The notes under the pieces are model-generated. The model saw nothing but the letters and a program-made list of their open reading frames with translations, ran no database searches and was not told where the DNA came from. From Poriferisodalis sp965237655 (GTDB lineage Bacteria > Actinomycetota > Acidimicrobiia > Acidimicrobiales > Poriferisodalaceae), in contig NZ_CBDEGB010000002.1 of assembly GCF_965237655.1 (NCBI RefSeq), positions 1,612,001-1,676,000 on the forward strand: a stretch of 64,000 bases of DNA. Direction: 5' to 3'. Both the position numbers and the translations under genes were made by a program. This document shows, in pieces, positions 46,748-56,395 of this stretch (its first letter is position 1; each line of letters opens with the position of its first letter).

Positions 46748-47946
46748 GATGTGGGTTCCTTCGGCGAGCGCTCCCTCATCACGACAGAGCCCGGGACCAC
46801 CGAGCTGTGCTCGATCACGAGTTGTGCGACGCGTTCTGCAGAGTCTCGACGACCGAAGGTCGCAGCGGGGGCAGCTTGCGTTCCCCTGTCAATTCCTCTG
46901 GGGCCGCCGAGTTCCGACATCTGGTCGATCTCGGCAAGCACCCGCTGCGCATCGAGTTCGGCATCCGGCACCGCGCGTGCCTGACCGGTCGACACCAAGT
47001 GTTCGGCATTGCGGCGCTGATGGTCGTTGGTTGCGATGGGCAAGGGCACGAGCACCGCCGGAGTGCCGATCACCGACAACTCGGCAACGGTGGAAGCTCC
47101 GGCGCGGCAGATCACCAGGTCAGCTGCAGCCAGCGCCAAGGGCAACTGCTCGTCAAAGGGCACAGTTCGGTACCACTCGGTGACGTCCGAACCGTCGGGG
47201 CGCGGCGCTGGGTGCGGCGGGCGGTCATCCCAATCTCGTTTGCCTACGACGTGATACACGAATACGCCGTCGCGGCCGCGCAGTGACGGAAGCGCCGACC
47301 ACACGGCTGTGTTGATTCGAAGCGAACCCAGCGAGCCGCCGAACACCACGATGACGGTCGCATCGGTGGGCCAGCCGAGCCGGATGCGGGCATCGGCCGC
47401 CTCGAGCGCTGCCTGGGTGACCTCGGGGCGCACGGGATTGCCCGTCACCACCTCGCGCTGCAAGCCGGTTCCATGTACTGGCACCGCAGCCGCCCGTGCG
47501 AAGCGACCCAGCAGTCGGTTCGTTGCCGAGGCGACAGCATTCTGCTCTGCGATCACCAACGGCACTCTCCAAACCACGGCGCCGACCGTCGCGGGCAGCG
47601 CGGCGTAGCCGCCGAGCGACAGCACAGCGGCAGGTCGGCGTCTTCCGACGAGCGCGATCCCGCGCAACGTTGCCCAGGCCAAGCTCGCTGCCGCCAGTGC
47701 ATTCGTCAGGTTGATTTGCCTCGCAGTGAGGCCTCGGCCACCAAGTGCGGTCAGACCGAAGCCCGCTGCCGGCACGATTTGTGCGTCCATTCCTCTGGTG
47801 CTGCCGACGAAATGGATCGCGCCGGCGGGCCACCCGCGTTCAGTCAGTGCGGCGGCCACGGCCAAGCCCGGCATGAGATGTCCGGCAGTTCCACCCCCGG
47901 CGATCAGCACGCTTGGTGCGGCAGAGGCTCTGTCGGGTGCGGGCAC
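46744..47946 (-). CDS. murG: Lipid II synthase MurG (GlcNAc transferase)
   Basis: A 400-residue membrane-associated glycosyltransferase that turns lipid I into lipid II. VLIAGGGTAGHLMPGLAVA is the first G-loop, VLSLGGYAALPATVGAVV the second, VVFGGSLGSLRINTAV the third, and ICRAGASTVAELSVIGTPAVLVPLPIATNDHQRRNAE the UDP-GlcNAc site. The C-terminal 40 residues are unusual and low in similarity. Start 3 bases downstream of the ftsW stop. Confidence 0.94.
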   Translation of the reverse strand: MPAPDRASAAPSVLIAGGGTAGHLMPGLAVAAALTERGWPAGAIHFVGSTRGMDAQIVPAAGFGLTALGGRGLTARQINLTNALAAASLAWATLRGIALVGRRRPAAVLSLGGYAALPATVGAVVWRVPLVIAEQNAVASATNRLLGRFARAAAVPVHGTGLQREVVTGNPVRPEVTQAALEAADARIRLGWPTDATVIVVFGGSLGSLRINTAVWSALPSLRGRDGVFVYHVVGKRDWDDRPPHPAPRPDGSDVTEWYRTVPFDEQLPLALAAADLVICRAGASTVAELSVIGTPAVLVPLPIATNDHQRRNAEHLVSTGQARAVPDAELDAQRVLAEIDQMSELGGPRGIDRGTQAAPAATFGRRDSAERVAQLVIEHSSVVPGSVVMRERSPKEPTS

Positions 47947-47949
47947 GGC

Positions 47950-49065
47950 TCAGTCGGACCGCCGGGTGACGTTCAGCAGCAACCCTGCGGCCGCTGAGGT
48001 GACCACCAAAGAGGAGCCGCCAAAAGAGAGGAATGGCAGCGTCACACCGGTCACCGGCAGCAATCCAACCACACCGCCGACGTTCACCAGCGTCTGCAGC
48101 ACAAACCAGATCGAGATGCCGGCGGCCAGCAGCGAGCCGAACAGGTCAGGCGCCTTCTGACTCGTCCGGAAACCGCCGATGCCGACGACTCCCAATAGTG
48201 TCAGGAGCCCCAGCGCACCAAGAAGCCCCATCTCTTCGCCGACGATGACAAAGATGAAGTCGGTGGGGGCATTGGGCACCCATCCCCACTTCGCCTGGCC
48301 TGCTCCGAGTCCGGTGCCGCGCAGTCCGCCCTGTGCCAGGCCGACCAGGCTCTGGAACGTCTGGTAGCCGCTCGAGGCACGCTCGGAGATCGGATCGAGA
48401 AAGCCCGCGAGGCGCGCTCGGCGGTACGGCGCCGCATACACCAGCAGAGGCGCTGCAATTCCGACCATCAGGGCAATCTTGCCGAGGTCCCGGCCTGGCA
48501 AGCCTGCGACGAACAGCATCCCGACCCCGATGCCGACCAAGATCAGTGTGGTCCCTAGGTCCGGCTGCAGCAGCACGAGGGAACAGCCAGCGGTCAGCAG
48601 GAGCATCGTCGGGCGCAGGATCCGATCGGGACGGTCGATCTGATCTTTGCGAGCGTCGAGGAACGCGGCCATCGCAACGATCAGAGCCAGCTTCGCGATC
48701 TCCGACGGCTGAACACTGAGTTGCCCGATCTCGATCCAGCGACGAGCACCACCCGCGCGTTTGCCCACCGCCAGCACGATGACCAGCAGACTCACGCTGA
48801 GGGCTACAAGGGGCAGCGCCAGGCATCGCCAGCGCCGGTAGTCGATGCGAAGCGTCACCAGCAGCACGCCCACGGCGATGGCCGCCGACCACAGATGTCG
48901 TGTGAAGTACTGCAGGGGGCGGTCGGGCCCCTCGACCCCGGTCGCTGAGGTGGCAGACAGCACCAGGACCACCCCGGTGAGGAGCAGCAGGAAGACCGCG
49001 GACAGGAGTGCGGCGTACCGCACCGAAGGCCCCGATTGCGCGCGAGGAAGATCCAGCCGGCTCAT
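47950..49065 (-). CDS. ftsW: Peptidoglycan polymerase FtsW
   Basis: A 371-residue SEDS family membrane protein with about ten spans. FTRHLWSAAIAVGVLLVTLRID, LSVQPSEIAKLALIVAMAAFL, LLLQPDLGT-type block (LVLLQPDLGTTLILV), QSLVGLAQGGLRGTGLG and TGVTLPFLSFGGSSLV are standard SEDS motifs. It polymerises septal glycan with its partner PBP (ftsI). ATG overlaps the murD stop as ATGA. Confidence 0.94.
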   Translation of the reverse strand: MSRLDLPRAQSGPSVRYAALLSAVFLLLLTGVVLVLSATSATGVEGPDRPLQYFTRHLWSAAIAVGVLLVTLRIDYRRWRCLALPLVALSVSLLVIVLAVGKRAGGARRWIEIGQLSVQPSEIAKLALIVAMAAFLDARKDQIDRPDRILRPTMLLLTAGCSLVLLQPDLGTTLILVGIGVGMLFVAGLPGRDLGKIALMVGIAAPLLVYAAPYRRARLAGFLDPISERASSGYQTFQSLVGLAQGGLRGTGLGAGQAKWGWVPNAPTDFIFVIVGEEMGLLGALGLLTLLGVVGIGGFRTSQKAPDLFGSLLAAGISIWFVLQTLVNVGGVVGLLPVTGVTLPFLSFGGSSLVVTSAAAGLLLNVTRRSD

Positions 49066-50498
49066 CGCACGTCTCCGGAGCAGGTCTGGGGGTCAAGGCG
49101 CGATGCGAGATCCGATACGGCTGCGATGAAGTGCTCGCCCCGTTCGTGGTAGCTCGAGTACCAGTCGAACGACGCACATCCGGGTGACAGCACGACGTCT
49201 CCGGCCGGTTGGGCCATCCGGTAGGCGATTTCCACGGCATCGGACATCGAGTCCGCCACGGAGAGCTCGATCCGACCATGCACGGGTCGGCTGAAGCAGG
49301 CGATCACATCAGAGGCAGCCTCGCCGATCGCGACGACACCGCGTACATGGGCAGCCACCGCAGCGAGGTCGCCGAGATCGAGACCCTTGTTCCGCCCTCC
49401 CGCGATGAGGACCGCATCGGGGAATCCCCGGAGCGCGGCCACGGTGGCATGAGGTGCTGTCGCTTTGCTGTCGTCATGGAAGCTCACCGCTCCGATTCGC
49501 CCTGCGAGCGCGAGTCGGTGCGGTAGACCGTCGAACGAGTGCAATTCAGCCGCCACTGCCTCTGCGGAGGCCCCCATCTCCAATGCGATCGCCGCTGCTG
49601 CTGCGGCGTTCGACAGGTCGTGCGGCCGACGCCGCGGCAGTTCCCCAGCTGCCACGAGCGCTGTGTGATGCGCTACCAGGACGCCGTGCTCGTAGCGCAC
49701 ATCGCAGGCTGCATCGAGCGACTGAGGCGTCGCAAATGTCACACGGCGTGAGCGGATCCCCGACGTCCATGGCTCGACGTCGGGATCGTCGAACGGCACC
49801 ACCGCGACATCGTCAGGGCCTTGGGCGGCCCAAATTCGCGCCTTGGAAGCGGCATAGTCCCCGAGATCGACATGCCAGTCGAGATGGTCGGGTGCCAGAT
49901 TCAGCCACGCGGCCACAGCAGGGGCAAAGTTGAGGGCTCGGTGAAGCCTGAACGACGAGGCCTCCACGACGAAGGTTGAGACGTCCCGGTCGATCGCATC
50001 CACCAAGGCAACATCGGTGTTCCCGGCGCCCACTGCACTGATGCCGCTCCGGTTCAGCATTCGTTCGGTCAGCACCGTGACCGTCGTCTTGCCATTCGTA
50101 CCCGTGATTGCGGCAAGCGGGCGGTTGTCCCACTGTGCCGCCAGATCCAGCTCGCTCACTACCGGCACTCCGGTCGCATCGGCGAACGTGTAACTGGGGT
50201 GCCGTGGCGGGACTCCTGGTGAGGGGACCACAGCGGCAGCGTTCGACACCAGAGCGCTGAGCAGACCGTGATCGGTGGAGTCGTGGATCTCCACGGAAGC
50301 GAGCCCTGCGGAGGCAACCCTCGCGGCAGCCCCCTCGGGGCGGTCGTCAGCCACGATGATCTCATGGCCTCGAGCCCCCAGCGCCGTTGCCACCGCGCAT
50401 CCCGTCACGCCCATGCCGACGACCAGCACCGGTCCGTCGTCAGGACGTAGGGCGTCGAGCATCGGGCGGCGGGCATCCGAGGGATGATTGGGGCTCAC
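49062..50498 (-). CDS. murD: UDP-N-acetylmuramoylalanine-D-glutamate ligase
   Basis: A 478-residue Mur ligase adding D-glutamate. VLVVGMGVTGCAVATALGARG is the N-terminal nucleotide fold, AITGTNGKTTVTVLTERML the P-loop, LAPDHLDWHVDLGDYAASKARI the ligase core, and FHDDSKATAPHATVAALR with IAGGRNKGLDLGDLA the C-terminal domain. The GTG start overlaps the mraY stop as GTGA, which decides it over longer readings. Confidence 0.94.
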   Translation of the reverse strand: MSPNHPSDARRPMLDALRPDDGPVLVVGMGVTGCAVATALGARGHEIIVADDRPEGAAARVASAGLASVEIHDSTDHGLLSALVSNAAAVVPSPGVPPRHPSYTFADATGVPVVSELDLAAQWDNRPLAAITGTNGKTTVTVLTERMLNRSGISAVGAGNTDVALVDAIDRDVSTFVVEASSFRLHRALNFAPAVAAWLNLAPDHLDWHVDLGDYAASKARIWAAQGPDDVAVVPFDDPDVEPWTSGIRSRRVTFATPQSLDAACDVRYEHGVLVAHHTALVAAGELPRRRPHDLSNAAAAAAIALEMGASAEAVAAELHSFDGLPHRLALAGRIGAVSFHDDSKATAPHATVAALRGFPDAVLIAGGRNKGLDLGDLAAVAAHVRGVVAIGEAASDVIACFSRPVHGRIELSVADSMSDAVEIAYRMAQPAGDVVLSPGCASFDWYSSYHERGEHFIAAVSDLASRLDPQTCSGDVR

Positions 50499-51547
50499 AG
50501 CGAACCTGCCGGCAGTTCGACCAGGTCGAGACTCAAGAAGTCGGCGTAGTAAAGGCCGAGCGCGAGTGCCACGAGCAGGCTGTTCACGACCCAGAGGCGG
50601 ATGAGCACGGTGGTCTCTGGCCACCCGCCTAACTCGAGGTGATGGTGCATGGGGGCCATCCGGAGCAGGCGGCGGCCGAAGAGCCGGAACGAGCCGACCT
50701 GGACGATGACAGACGCCGTCTCGATGACGTACAGGCCGCCGATGACGGGCAGCAGCAGATCTACGTGCAGAAGCATCGCGAGCCCGCCCATGGCGGTGCC
50801 GATGGCCAGCGAGCCCGTGTCGCCCATGAAGATCCTCGCCGGCGGCGCGTTCCACCACAGGAACCCCACGCAGGCGCCAGCCATGGCAGCAGCGACGATG
50901 GCGAGATCCAGCGGATGCTTGACGTCATAGGAGATCGGGTGACGGAATGCCCAGTAGCCGACGACCACGAACGCGGCGAAAGCCACTGAAGCGGCGCCTG
51001 CGGCAAGGCCGTCCAGGCCGTCGGTCAGGTTCACGGCGTTGGAAGTGCCCAGAATGATGAGCACAGCCCACAGGATCCACACAGCGGCGGGGACTCGCAG
51101 TGCGTTTCCGCTCAGCCGAGTGAAGCCAATCGCCGCGTCGAGATTTACCCACCACACCGACGCAGCCGCGAATCCGACGCCCACTGCGATCAAACCGATC
51201 AGCTTGGCCCGCTTGTTCAACCCCAGATTGCGTTCACGGCTCACCTTGATCCAGTCGTCGGCCAAGCCGACGAGGCCCGCAGCGCTGACTGCCGCTAGCA
51301 GCACGATGCCCGAGCGCGTCATGACCGTCTCGGCGCGCAGGTGACTGACCACGTAGCCCACCACGGCGGCAGCCACGACTGCGGCACCTCCCATTGTCGG
51401 CGTGCCGGCCTTTGTGATGTGCCCCCGGGGACCGTCGAGGCGAATCGGCTGGCCGACGCCGCGTGCCTGCAGCCACGGCACGAGATATCGCGTGCCGATG
51501 AGCGATACGAACATCGCGGAGCTGGAGGCGATGAGCAGGGCGATCAT
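50495..51547 (-). CDS. mraY: Phospho-MurNAc-pentapeptide transferase
   Basis: A 350-residue membrane enzyme that makes lipid I from UDP-MurNAc-pentapeptide and undecaprenyl phosphate. Ten spans, with GHITKAGTPTMGGAAVVAA, GLADDWIKVSRERNLGLNKRAK (Asp pair), NLTDGLDGLAAG, FMGDTGSLAIG and MAPMHHHLELGG, all catalytic or Mg-binding blocks. It directly abuts murE; the gene murF usually found between them is absent. Confidence 0.95.
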   Translation of the reverse strand: MIALLIASSSAMFVSLIGTRYLVPWLQARGVGQPIRLDGPRGHITKAGTPTMGGAAVVAAAVVGYVVSHLRAETVMTRSGIVLLAAVSAAGLVGLADDWIKVSRERNLGLNKRAKLIGLIAVGVGFAAASVWWVNLDAAIGFTRLSGNALRVPAAVWILWAVLIILGTSNAVNLTDGLDGLAAGAASVAFAAFVVVGYWAFRHPISYDVKHPLDLAIVAAAMAGACVGFLWWNAPPARIFMGDTGSLAIGTAMGGLAMLLHVDLLLPVIGGLYVIETASVIVQVGSFRLFGRRLLRMAPMHHHLELGGWPETTVLIRLWVVNSLLVALALGLYYADFLSLDLVELPAGSL

Positions 51548-53028
51548 TGCTTCGCACTCCTGCGAATCTGCAGTGCGTCGGCCGCGACGGTTGCGTCGTC
51601 GAACGGCGTTGAGCGGCCTGCGGTCACCTGGGTGGTCTCGTGACCCTTCCCTGCCACCACGACGACGTCCCCAGCCCGCGCACCCTCGATGGCAAGCGAG
51701 ATGGCCAGGGATCGATCGAGTTCGACGTACAGGCCGTCGCCGGTGTCATGTCGCCCGCCGGCACCAGTGGCGATCTCTGCCGCGATGTCGGCGGGATCCT
51801 CGCTGCGAGGGTTGTCGGAGGTCAGGACCAGCATGTCCGCGTGGTGATCTGCTGCGGCGCCCATGGGTGCCCTCTTGGATGGATCACGATCGCCACCCGC
51901 ACCGAAGACCGCCCAGAGGCGGCCATCGGGACCACTCAGTTCGCGAGCACTCGCCAGCGCCGCGGCGAGTGCTTCGGGCTTGTGGGCATAGTCGACGAGG
52001 ACGGTGATGTCATCGCCGGGACCGTTCACGGGCCACAAACGCCCTCGCACCGGTTTCACCGCGGCGATAGCGGGTGCAATGGCACTGTTGTCGAATCCGA
52101 GCGCGCTCGCTGTTGCCGCTGCAGCCGCCACGTTCGCCGCGTTGAATCGTCCGAGCAGCCCGCACTGGATCGGTCGGCCGCGCCATCGACCGCTGAGCCC
52201 ATTGACGCTCACGGTGACGTCCTCAATGTCGGAGGGCTGCCATTCGACCACTGTGCCGGTTGTACCAGCGGCCATGGCTGCCAACCGGCGACCCCATCTG
52301 TCGGCCACGTTCACCAGTGCTATTTCGCAGCGGCCGTCAAAGAGTCGCGCCTTTGCGTCGAAGTAGTCCTCCATCGTGATGTGGAAGTCGAGATGTTCAT
52401 GACTCAGGTTGGTGAAGACACCGGCCGTGAAGCTGGCACCGTCGACCCTGCCGAGTGCGAGGGCGTGCGATGACACTTCGAGCACGACCATCTCAGTTCC
52501 CGCATCTGCGGCTTCGCTGAGGCGTCGGCACACCTCTGGCGCCTCCGGTGTGGTGTGCGGCCCAACCAGGGTGCCCATCACCTCGCATGAGGTTCCGCAA
52601 GCGCGAGCGATGGCGCCGATCGCGTGCGCCACCGTGGTCTTGCCAGAGGTCCCGGTAACGCCGACGACCGCGCAGCGGCGCCACGGCTGGCCCCATACCG
52701 CAGCTGAAGCGGGGCCCAGCGCACCTCGCACACTGGGCACGGCGATCTGGGGCACACCAACGTCGAGGACGCGCTCGACCATCAGCGCAGCGGCGCCTGC
52801 CGTGATCGCCTCAGACGCAAACGCGTGACCGTCGTGGTGCCGACCCACCACGCAGCAGAACAGCATCCCGGGCGCGACTGAGCGACTGTCGTGGGTGATG
52901 CCGTGCACGAGCGCGGCTCCACCGTCCGTCTCGTCGGCGTGGCGACCCGACGGCGCAACATAGGTTCCGCCGATCTCGGAGGCCAAGCGCTGCACCGGGA
53001 TCGGGATCGCAGAGCGCGGCGAGCTCAT
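51544..53028 (-). CDS. murE: UDP-MurNAc-tripeptide synthetase (meso-DAP adding)
   Basis: A 494-residue Mur ligase. GVTGTSGKTTVAHAI is the P-loop, VLEVSSHALALGRVDG and TNLSHEHLDFHITMEDYFDAKARLF the ligase core, VLVDYAHKPEALAAAL the C-terminal start, and LTSDNPRSEDP contains the DNPR motif that selects meso-diaminopimelate rather than lysine. The stop overlaps the mraY start by 4 bases. The start follows 9 bases after the ftsI stop. Confidence 0.95.
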   Translation of the reverse strand: MSSPRSAIPIPVQRLASEIGGTYVAPSGRHADETDGGAALVHGITHDSRSVAPGMLFCCVVGRHHDGHAFASEAITAGAAALMVERVLDVGVPQIAVPSVRGALGPASAAVWGQPWRRCAVVGVTGTSGKTTVAHAIGAIARACGTSCEVMGTLVGPHTTPEAPEVCRRLSEAADAGTEMVVLEVSSHALALGRVDGASFTAGVFTNLSHEHLDFHITMEDYFDAKARLFDGRCEIALVNVADRWGRRLAAMAAGTTGTVVEWQPSDIEDVTVSVNGLSGRWRGRPIQCGLLGRFNAANVAAAAATASALGFDNSAIAPAIAAVKPVRGRLWPVNGPGDDITVLVDYAHKPEALAAALASARELSGPDGRLWAVFGAGGDRDPSKRAPMGAAADHHADMLVLTSDNPRSEDPADIAAEIATGAGGRHDTGDGLYVELDRSLAISLAIEGARAGDVVVVAGKGHETTQVTAGRSTPFDDATVAADALQIRRSAKQ

Positions 53029-53037
53029 GGGCCGTTC

Positions 53038-54963
53038 TCATGCATCGGGCGAGACCTGCAGCATCCGCAACGCGTACTCGGCAACTTCAGCGAACACCGG
53101 TGCCGCCACTATGCCGGCCCGGTACTCGTCGGGTTCATCGAGGACGACAACCACGGTGAGTTCTGGACGATCAGCCGGGAGGAAACCTGCAAACGAGCTC
53201 GTGTACGCGTCGGAGCTGTACCCGCCGTCGGGACTGGGCTTCTGCGCCGTGCCGGTCTTGCCGGCTACCCGGTAACCGTCAATGGCGGCCCGCTTGCCCG
53301 TTCCTTCAGCGACCACGTCGGCCAGGATCGATTTCAATTCCCCAGCTGTATGTGGCGATAGGACACGGCGCGTCACAGCAGGGTCAGCCGGCCGCAGCGC
53401 TCCGTTGCTGTCCACGCTTCCCAGGACGAGCCTAGGCGTGACATAGACGCCGTCGTTGGCAATGGTGTTGTAGGCGGCGGCGAGTTGCACCGCTGTCACT
53501 GCGATGCCCTGACCGAACGCAATCGTGGCCAAGTCCGTGCCTCGCCATTGGTTCGCGGCACGCAAGATGCCGCGGCTCTCGCCGGGCAGCGCTGGGGCGC
53601 CCTCAGCCCCGGTCAGGCGACCGAAGCCGAACGCCCGCAAGGAGCGCTGCAACTCGGCTGCGCCGAGTCGTTCGGCCAGCCTGATCGTGCCGATGTTTGA
53701 CGAGTGGATGAGGATTTCCGCCGTCGTCATCTGGCGGTCAACGTCGGAGTACGGCTCGGTGAATTCCTTGTCGGCGAACATGTAGGCGGCTGGTGTCGAA
53801 TGGCTCTCAGTGGGCGTGGTCACGCCCGCTTCCAGCACGGCGGCGACCGTGAAGCTCTTCGCGACCGAGCCTGGCTCGAATGCGTCGGTGTATGCCGGGT
53901 TGTATGCCACCGGCCCGATCTGTCCAGTCTCGGAGTCGCGGGCCACGCCAGCCAGTGCAAGCACATCGCCTGTGTCGGTCTGCATCACTACCACCATGCC
54001 GCCGCGCGCACCGGTCGAGTGGACAGCGGCGCTCAGCGAGCGCTCGGCAACCCACTGCATCTGGGTATGCAAGGTGAGGACCACGTCGTCGCCGTGGCTG
54101 ACCGGCTCAAAGAGCTCGGTCCCCGTTGGGAGCGGCATCCCGCTCTGAGTGATCCGAGCGACCTCGAGACCGTCTGTTCCGTCGAGTACTTCGGTGAACT
54201 GCTTCTCGGCACCTCCCAGCGGGTTCTGGTCGATGTCGACAGCTCCGAGCAGACCGCGAGCGAAATCGTCTCCGTTGGGCCGCAACCGTGAGGATTCACC
54301 GCGCACACCGACACCTTCGAGCTGCAGCTCCTGTACGGCCAGCCCTTCCGATGGACTGACCTGGCGCGCCACGTAGACGAAGTGCCGATCGCTCGCGAGC
54401 CGTTCGGCGATGACACCGATGTCAATGTCCAACACTGACGCCAAGGCTGTCGCAGTCTGATGCGGGTCGGTGACGAGGCGAGGGTCAGCCCAGATTGTGG
54501 GCAGGTTGTGGGACACTGCGAGGAGGTTCAGGTTTCGATCCAGGATCGCTCCACGTACCGATTCGAGTTCCCACTGAGCGGTCCCCTGGCGCTCCCCCAG
54601 CGCGGCGTAGGTCTCGCGGTCGAGCACCTGTACTTGGACCAGGCGGGCCGCAAGGGTGGCCAGGGCAATGGCTGTCGCGATGATGAGCAGGAGCGCTCGG
54701 CGACGCGGCGGGCCGGTTCGAACCTTGCGTCGGTGCGACTTGGGCGGCGCAGAGTCAGTATCAGCCGTGCGCCCGGATTCGAGGGCCGATCCAGGCGCGC
54801 CGACCGATGGGTGCCAGTGCAGTTCGGCTGGTGCATGAGATCGCCGAGTGGTTGTGGAATCGGCGTGCGCAACAGGCGGACGCAACCCTGGCGGGGCACC
54901 CATCGATGGGTGCCAGGGCGCCCGGGCTACGCGGCGTTCGTCTCGGTCAAGAACGTCGGTCAT
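53038..54963 (-). CDS. ftsI: Septal penicillin-binding protein (FtsI/PBP3 type)
   Basis: A 641-residue class B PBP that crosslinks septal wall with FtsW. After an N-terminal cytoplasmic part of about 85 residues, it has one membrane span (ALLLIIATAIALATLAARLV), a dimerisation/pedestal domain with SVRGAILDRNLNLLAVS, and the transpeptidase domain with the three active-site motifs: SVAK in FEPGSVAKSFTVAAVLE, SSN in LIHSSNIGTIRLAE and KTG in VAGKTGTAQKPSPDGG. The cytoplasmic part has a duplicated WHPSMGAP/WHPSVGAP. ATG at 54963 overlaps the ftsL gene. Confidence 0.95.
   Translation of the reverse strand: MTDVLDRDERRVARAPWHPSMGAPPGLRPPVAHADSTTTRRSHAPAELHWHPSVGAPGSALESGRTADTDSAPPKSHRRKVRTGPPRRRALLLIIATAIALATLAARLVQVQVLDRETYAALGERQGTAQWELESVRGAILDRNLNLLAVSHNLPTIWADPRLVTDPHQTATALASVLDIDIGVIAERLASDRHFVYVARQVSPSEGLAVQELQLEGVGVRGESSRLRPNGDDFARGLLGAVDIDQNPLGGAEKQFTEVLDGTDGLEVARITQSGMPLPTGTELFEPVSHGDDVVLTLHTQMQWVAERSLSAAVHSTGARGGMVVVMQTDTGDVLALAGVARDSETGQIGPVAYNPAYTDAFEPGSVAKSFTVAAVLEAGVTTPTESHSTPAAYMFADKEFTEPYSDVDRQMTTAEILIHSSNIGTIRLAERLGAAELQRSLRAFGFGRLTGAEGAPALPGESRGILRAANQWRGTDLATIAFGQGIAVTAVQLAAAYNTIANDGVYVTPRLVLGSVDSNGALRPADPAVTRRVLSPHTAGELKSILADVVAEGTGKRAAIDGYRVAGKTGTAQKPSPDGGYSSDAYTSSFAGFLPADRPELTVVVVLDEPDEYRAGIVAAPVFAEVAEYALRMLQVSPDA
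54895..54914. repeat. Perfect 20-bp palindrome inside ftsI start
   Basis: GGCACCCATCGATGGGTGCC reads the same on both strands and encodes part of the first WHPSMGAP copy. A second, half-palindromic copy (CGATGGGTGCCAG) lies about 100 bases further left. It could form a strong hairpin in the ftsI mRNA near its start. Confidence 0.85.
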
Positions 54964-55405
54964 GCGCTGTAGACGCATCGGTCAGCAGCGTCTTGATCGA
55001 GAGCCAATCTCCGCCCTGGTGGACGGTGCGTGACGGGGGCGACACCGCAGCGATGTAACGCGGCTCGATCCGCACGTCGATCGGATCCGCCGCGTTGACG
55101 AGGCCGAGCGCGCCAATTCCCATCAACTCGATTTCCGCCGGACCATGAAGTGTCTGCAGCTCGTAGCGAAGATCGATCAGGCGTTCCCGCTCGACCGCGA
55201 TCTCCGATTCCAGCTCGGAGAGGCGGTACTGGCCTGCAGCCAGCATCGAGTGGAACACACCTAGTCCCGCAAGCAGGGCGATCGTCGCAGCCGCCAGGAG
55301 CGCGGTGACGCCCACGAGCCGCAGGCCCACGGCGCGACGTCCGCCGATGCGCACCAACTCTGGTGGCGTATCCGCGACGGTGAGGTGGGCGGTGGCGAGA
55401 GCCAT
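54947..55405 (-). CDS. ftsL: Cell division protein FtsL-like
   Basis: A 152-residue protein with one membrane span (LRLVGVTALLAAATIALLAGLGVF) and a periplasmic coiled coil (YRLSELESEIAVERERLIDLRYELQTL), exactly where FtsL is found between rsmH and ftsI. FtsL proteins are poorly conserved in sequence, so the call rests on position, length and topology. The C-terminal 60 residues after the coil are longer than in most FtsL. Confidence 0.85.
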   Translation of the reverse strand: MALATAHLTVADTPPELVRIGGRRAVGLRLVGVTALLAAATIALLAGLGVFHSMLAAGQYRLSELESEIAVERERLIDLRYELQTLHGPAEIELMGIGALGLVNAADPIDVRIEPRYIAAVSPPSRTVHQGGDWLSIKTLLTDASTAHDRRS

Positions 55406-55438
55406 CGAACGCTGCTCGGTTCAGGGGCCGCTTGCAGA

Positions 55439-56395
55439 TCAGCGGCTGGCGTGCTCGAGCCGCTCAGCGGCCCGCATCATGGCGCTGGAGGCGCGGGAGT
55501 TGTTCTCGACCTCGGTTGCGCTCGGCCGCACAACCTTGCGACGCAACAGCCGAACCGTGGGTGCGGCGCCGCAGATGCACGGCAACGTCGACGGGCACTC
55601 GCAGACGCCGTCTGCTGCTTCTCGCAGAATGATCTTCACGATGCTGTCTTCTCCTGAGTGATAGGCGAGAGTTGCAAGGCGCCCACGTGGTTGCAGGCGC
55701 GCGAGCGCAGCTCGCATTGCGGGTTCGATGAGGTTGAGTTCGTCATTCACTTCGATGCGGATCGCTGCGAACGTGCGCATCGCCGGATGGCGCCGGCCAC
55801 GTCGAGCCGCTGCGGGCACAGCTGCCCGAACGGTGTCGGCCAGTTGCGCAGTGGTGTGCAGCGGTCGTGCTGCGACGATCGCCGCAGCGATGCGGTTCCC
55901 ATGACGCTCTCCGGCGTTGTGCCGCAACAGATTGCGCAACTCTTCGAGGTCATAGGTGTTGACGACGGTTCCCGCATCGAGTCCCGCCCGGGGGTCCATG
56001 CGCATGTCCAGCGGGGCGTCGTAACGGTGCGAGAAACCACGCTCGGCGGCATCCAGTTGGTGGCTGCTGACGCCGAAGTCGAACAGTGCGCCGACGAGGG
56101 GTCCTTCCTTGCTGGCATCGATCAGCTCGCCCAGAAGATCGAAGGGTTCGCAGCAGTAGGTGACGCGATCACCGAAGGGCGCGAGCCGTTGTCGTGCGGC
56201 CGCGATCGCCGCGGGATCGCGGTCGATGCCGAGCAGTCGCCGTTCGGAGTGCTGCCCCAGGAGTACCTCCGCGTGGCCGCCGCCTCCCAGGGTCGCGTCG
56301 ACGAACAACCCGCCGTCAAGCGGCGCGAACACCTCGGCGATCTCGGAGACCATGACCGGTTGGTGAAACGACCTGGTGGCCGCCGCAGCGCTCAT
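55439..56395 (-). CDS. rsmH: 16S rRNA (cytosine-1402-N4) methyltransferase
   Basis: A 318-residue SAM-dependent RNA methyltransferase (also called MraW). FHQPVMVSEIAEVFAP, FVDATLGGGGHAEVLL (SAM site), LFDFGVSSHQLDAAERGFS, LDMRMDPRAG and TFAAIRIEVNDELN are the standard blocks. Near the end come TLAYHSGEDSIVK and the cysteine/proline region before the stop. The ATG overlaps the mraZ stop as ATGA, which decides it over a longer reading. Confidence 0.95.
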   Translation of the reverse strand: MSAAAATRSFHQPVMVSEIAEVFAPLDGGLFVDATLGGGGHAEVLLGQHSERRLLGIDRDPAAIAAARQRLAPFGDRVTYCCEPFDLLGELIDASKEGPLVGALFDFGVSSHQLDAAERGFSHRYDAPLDMRMDPRAGLDAGTVVNTYDLEELRNLLRHNAGERHGNRIAAAIVAARPLHTTAQLADTVRAAVPAAARRGRRHPAMRTFAAIRIEVNDELNLIEPAMRAALARLQPRGRLATLAYHSGEDSIVKIILREAADGVCECPSTLPCICGAAPTVRLLRRKVVRPSATEVENNSRASSAMMRAAERLEHASR

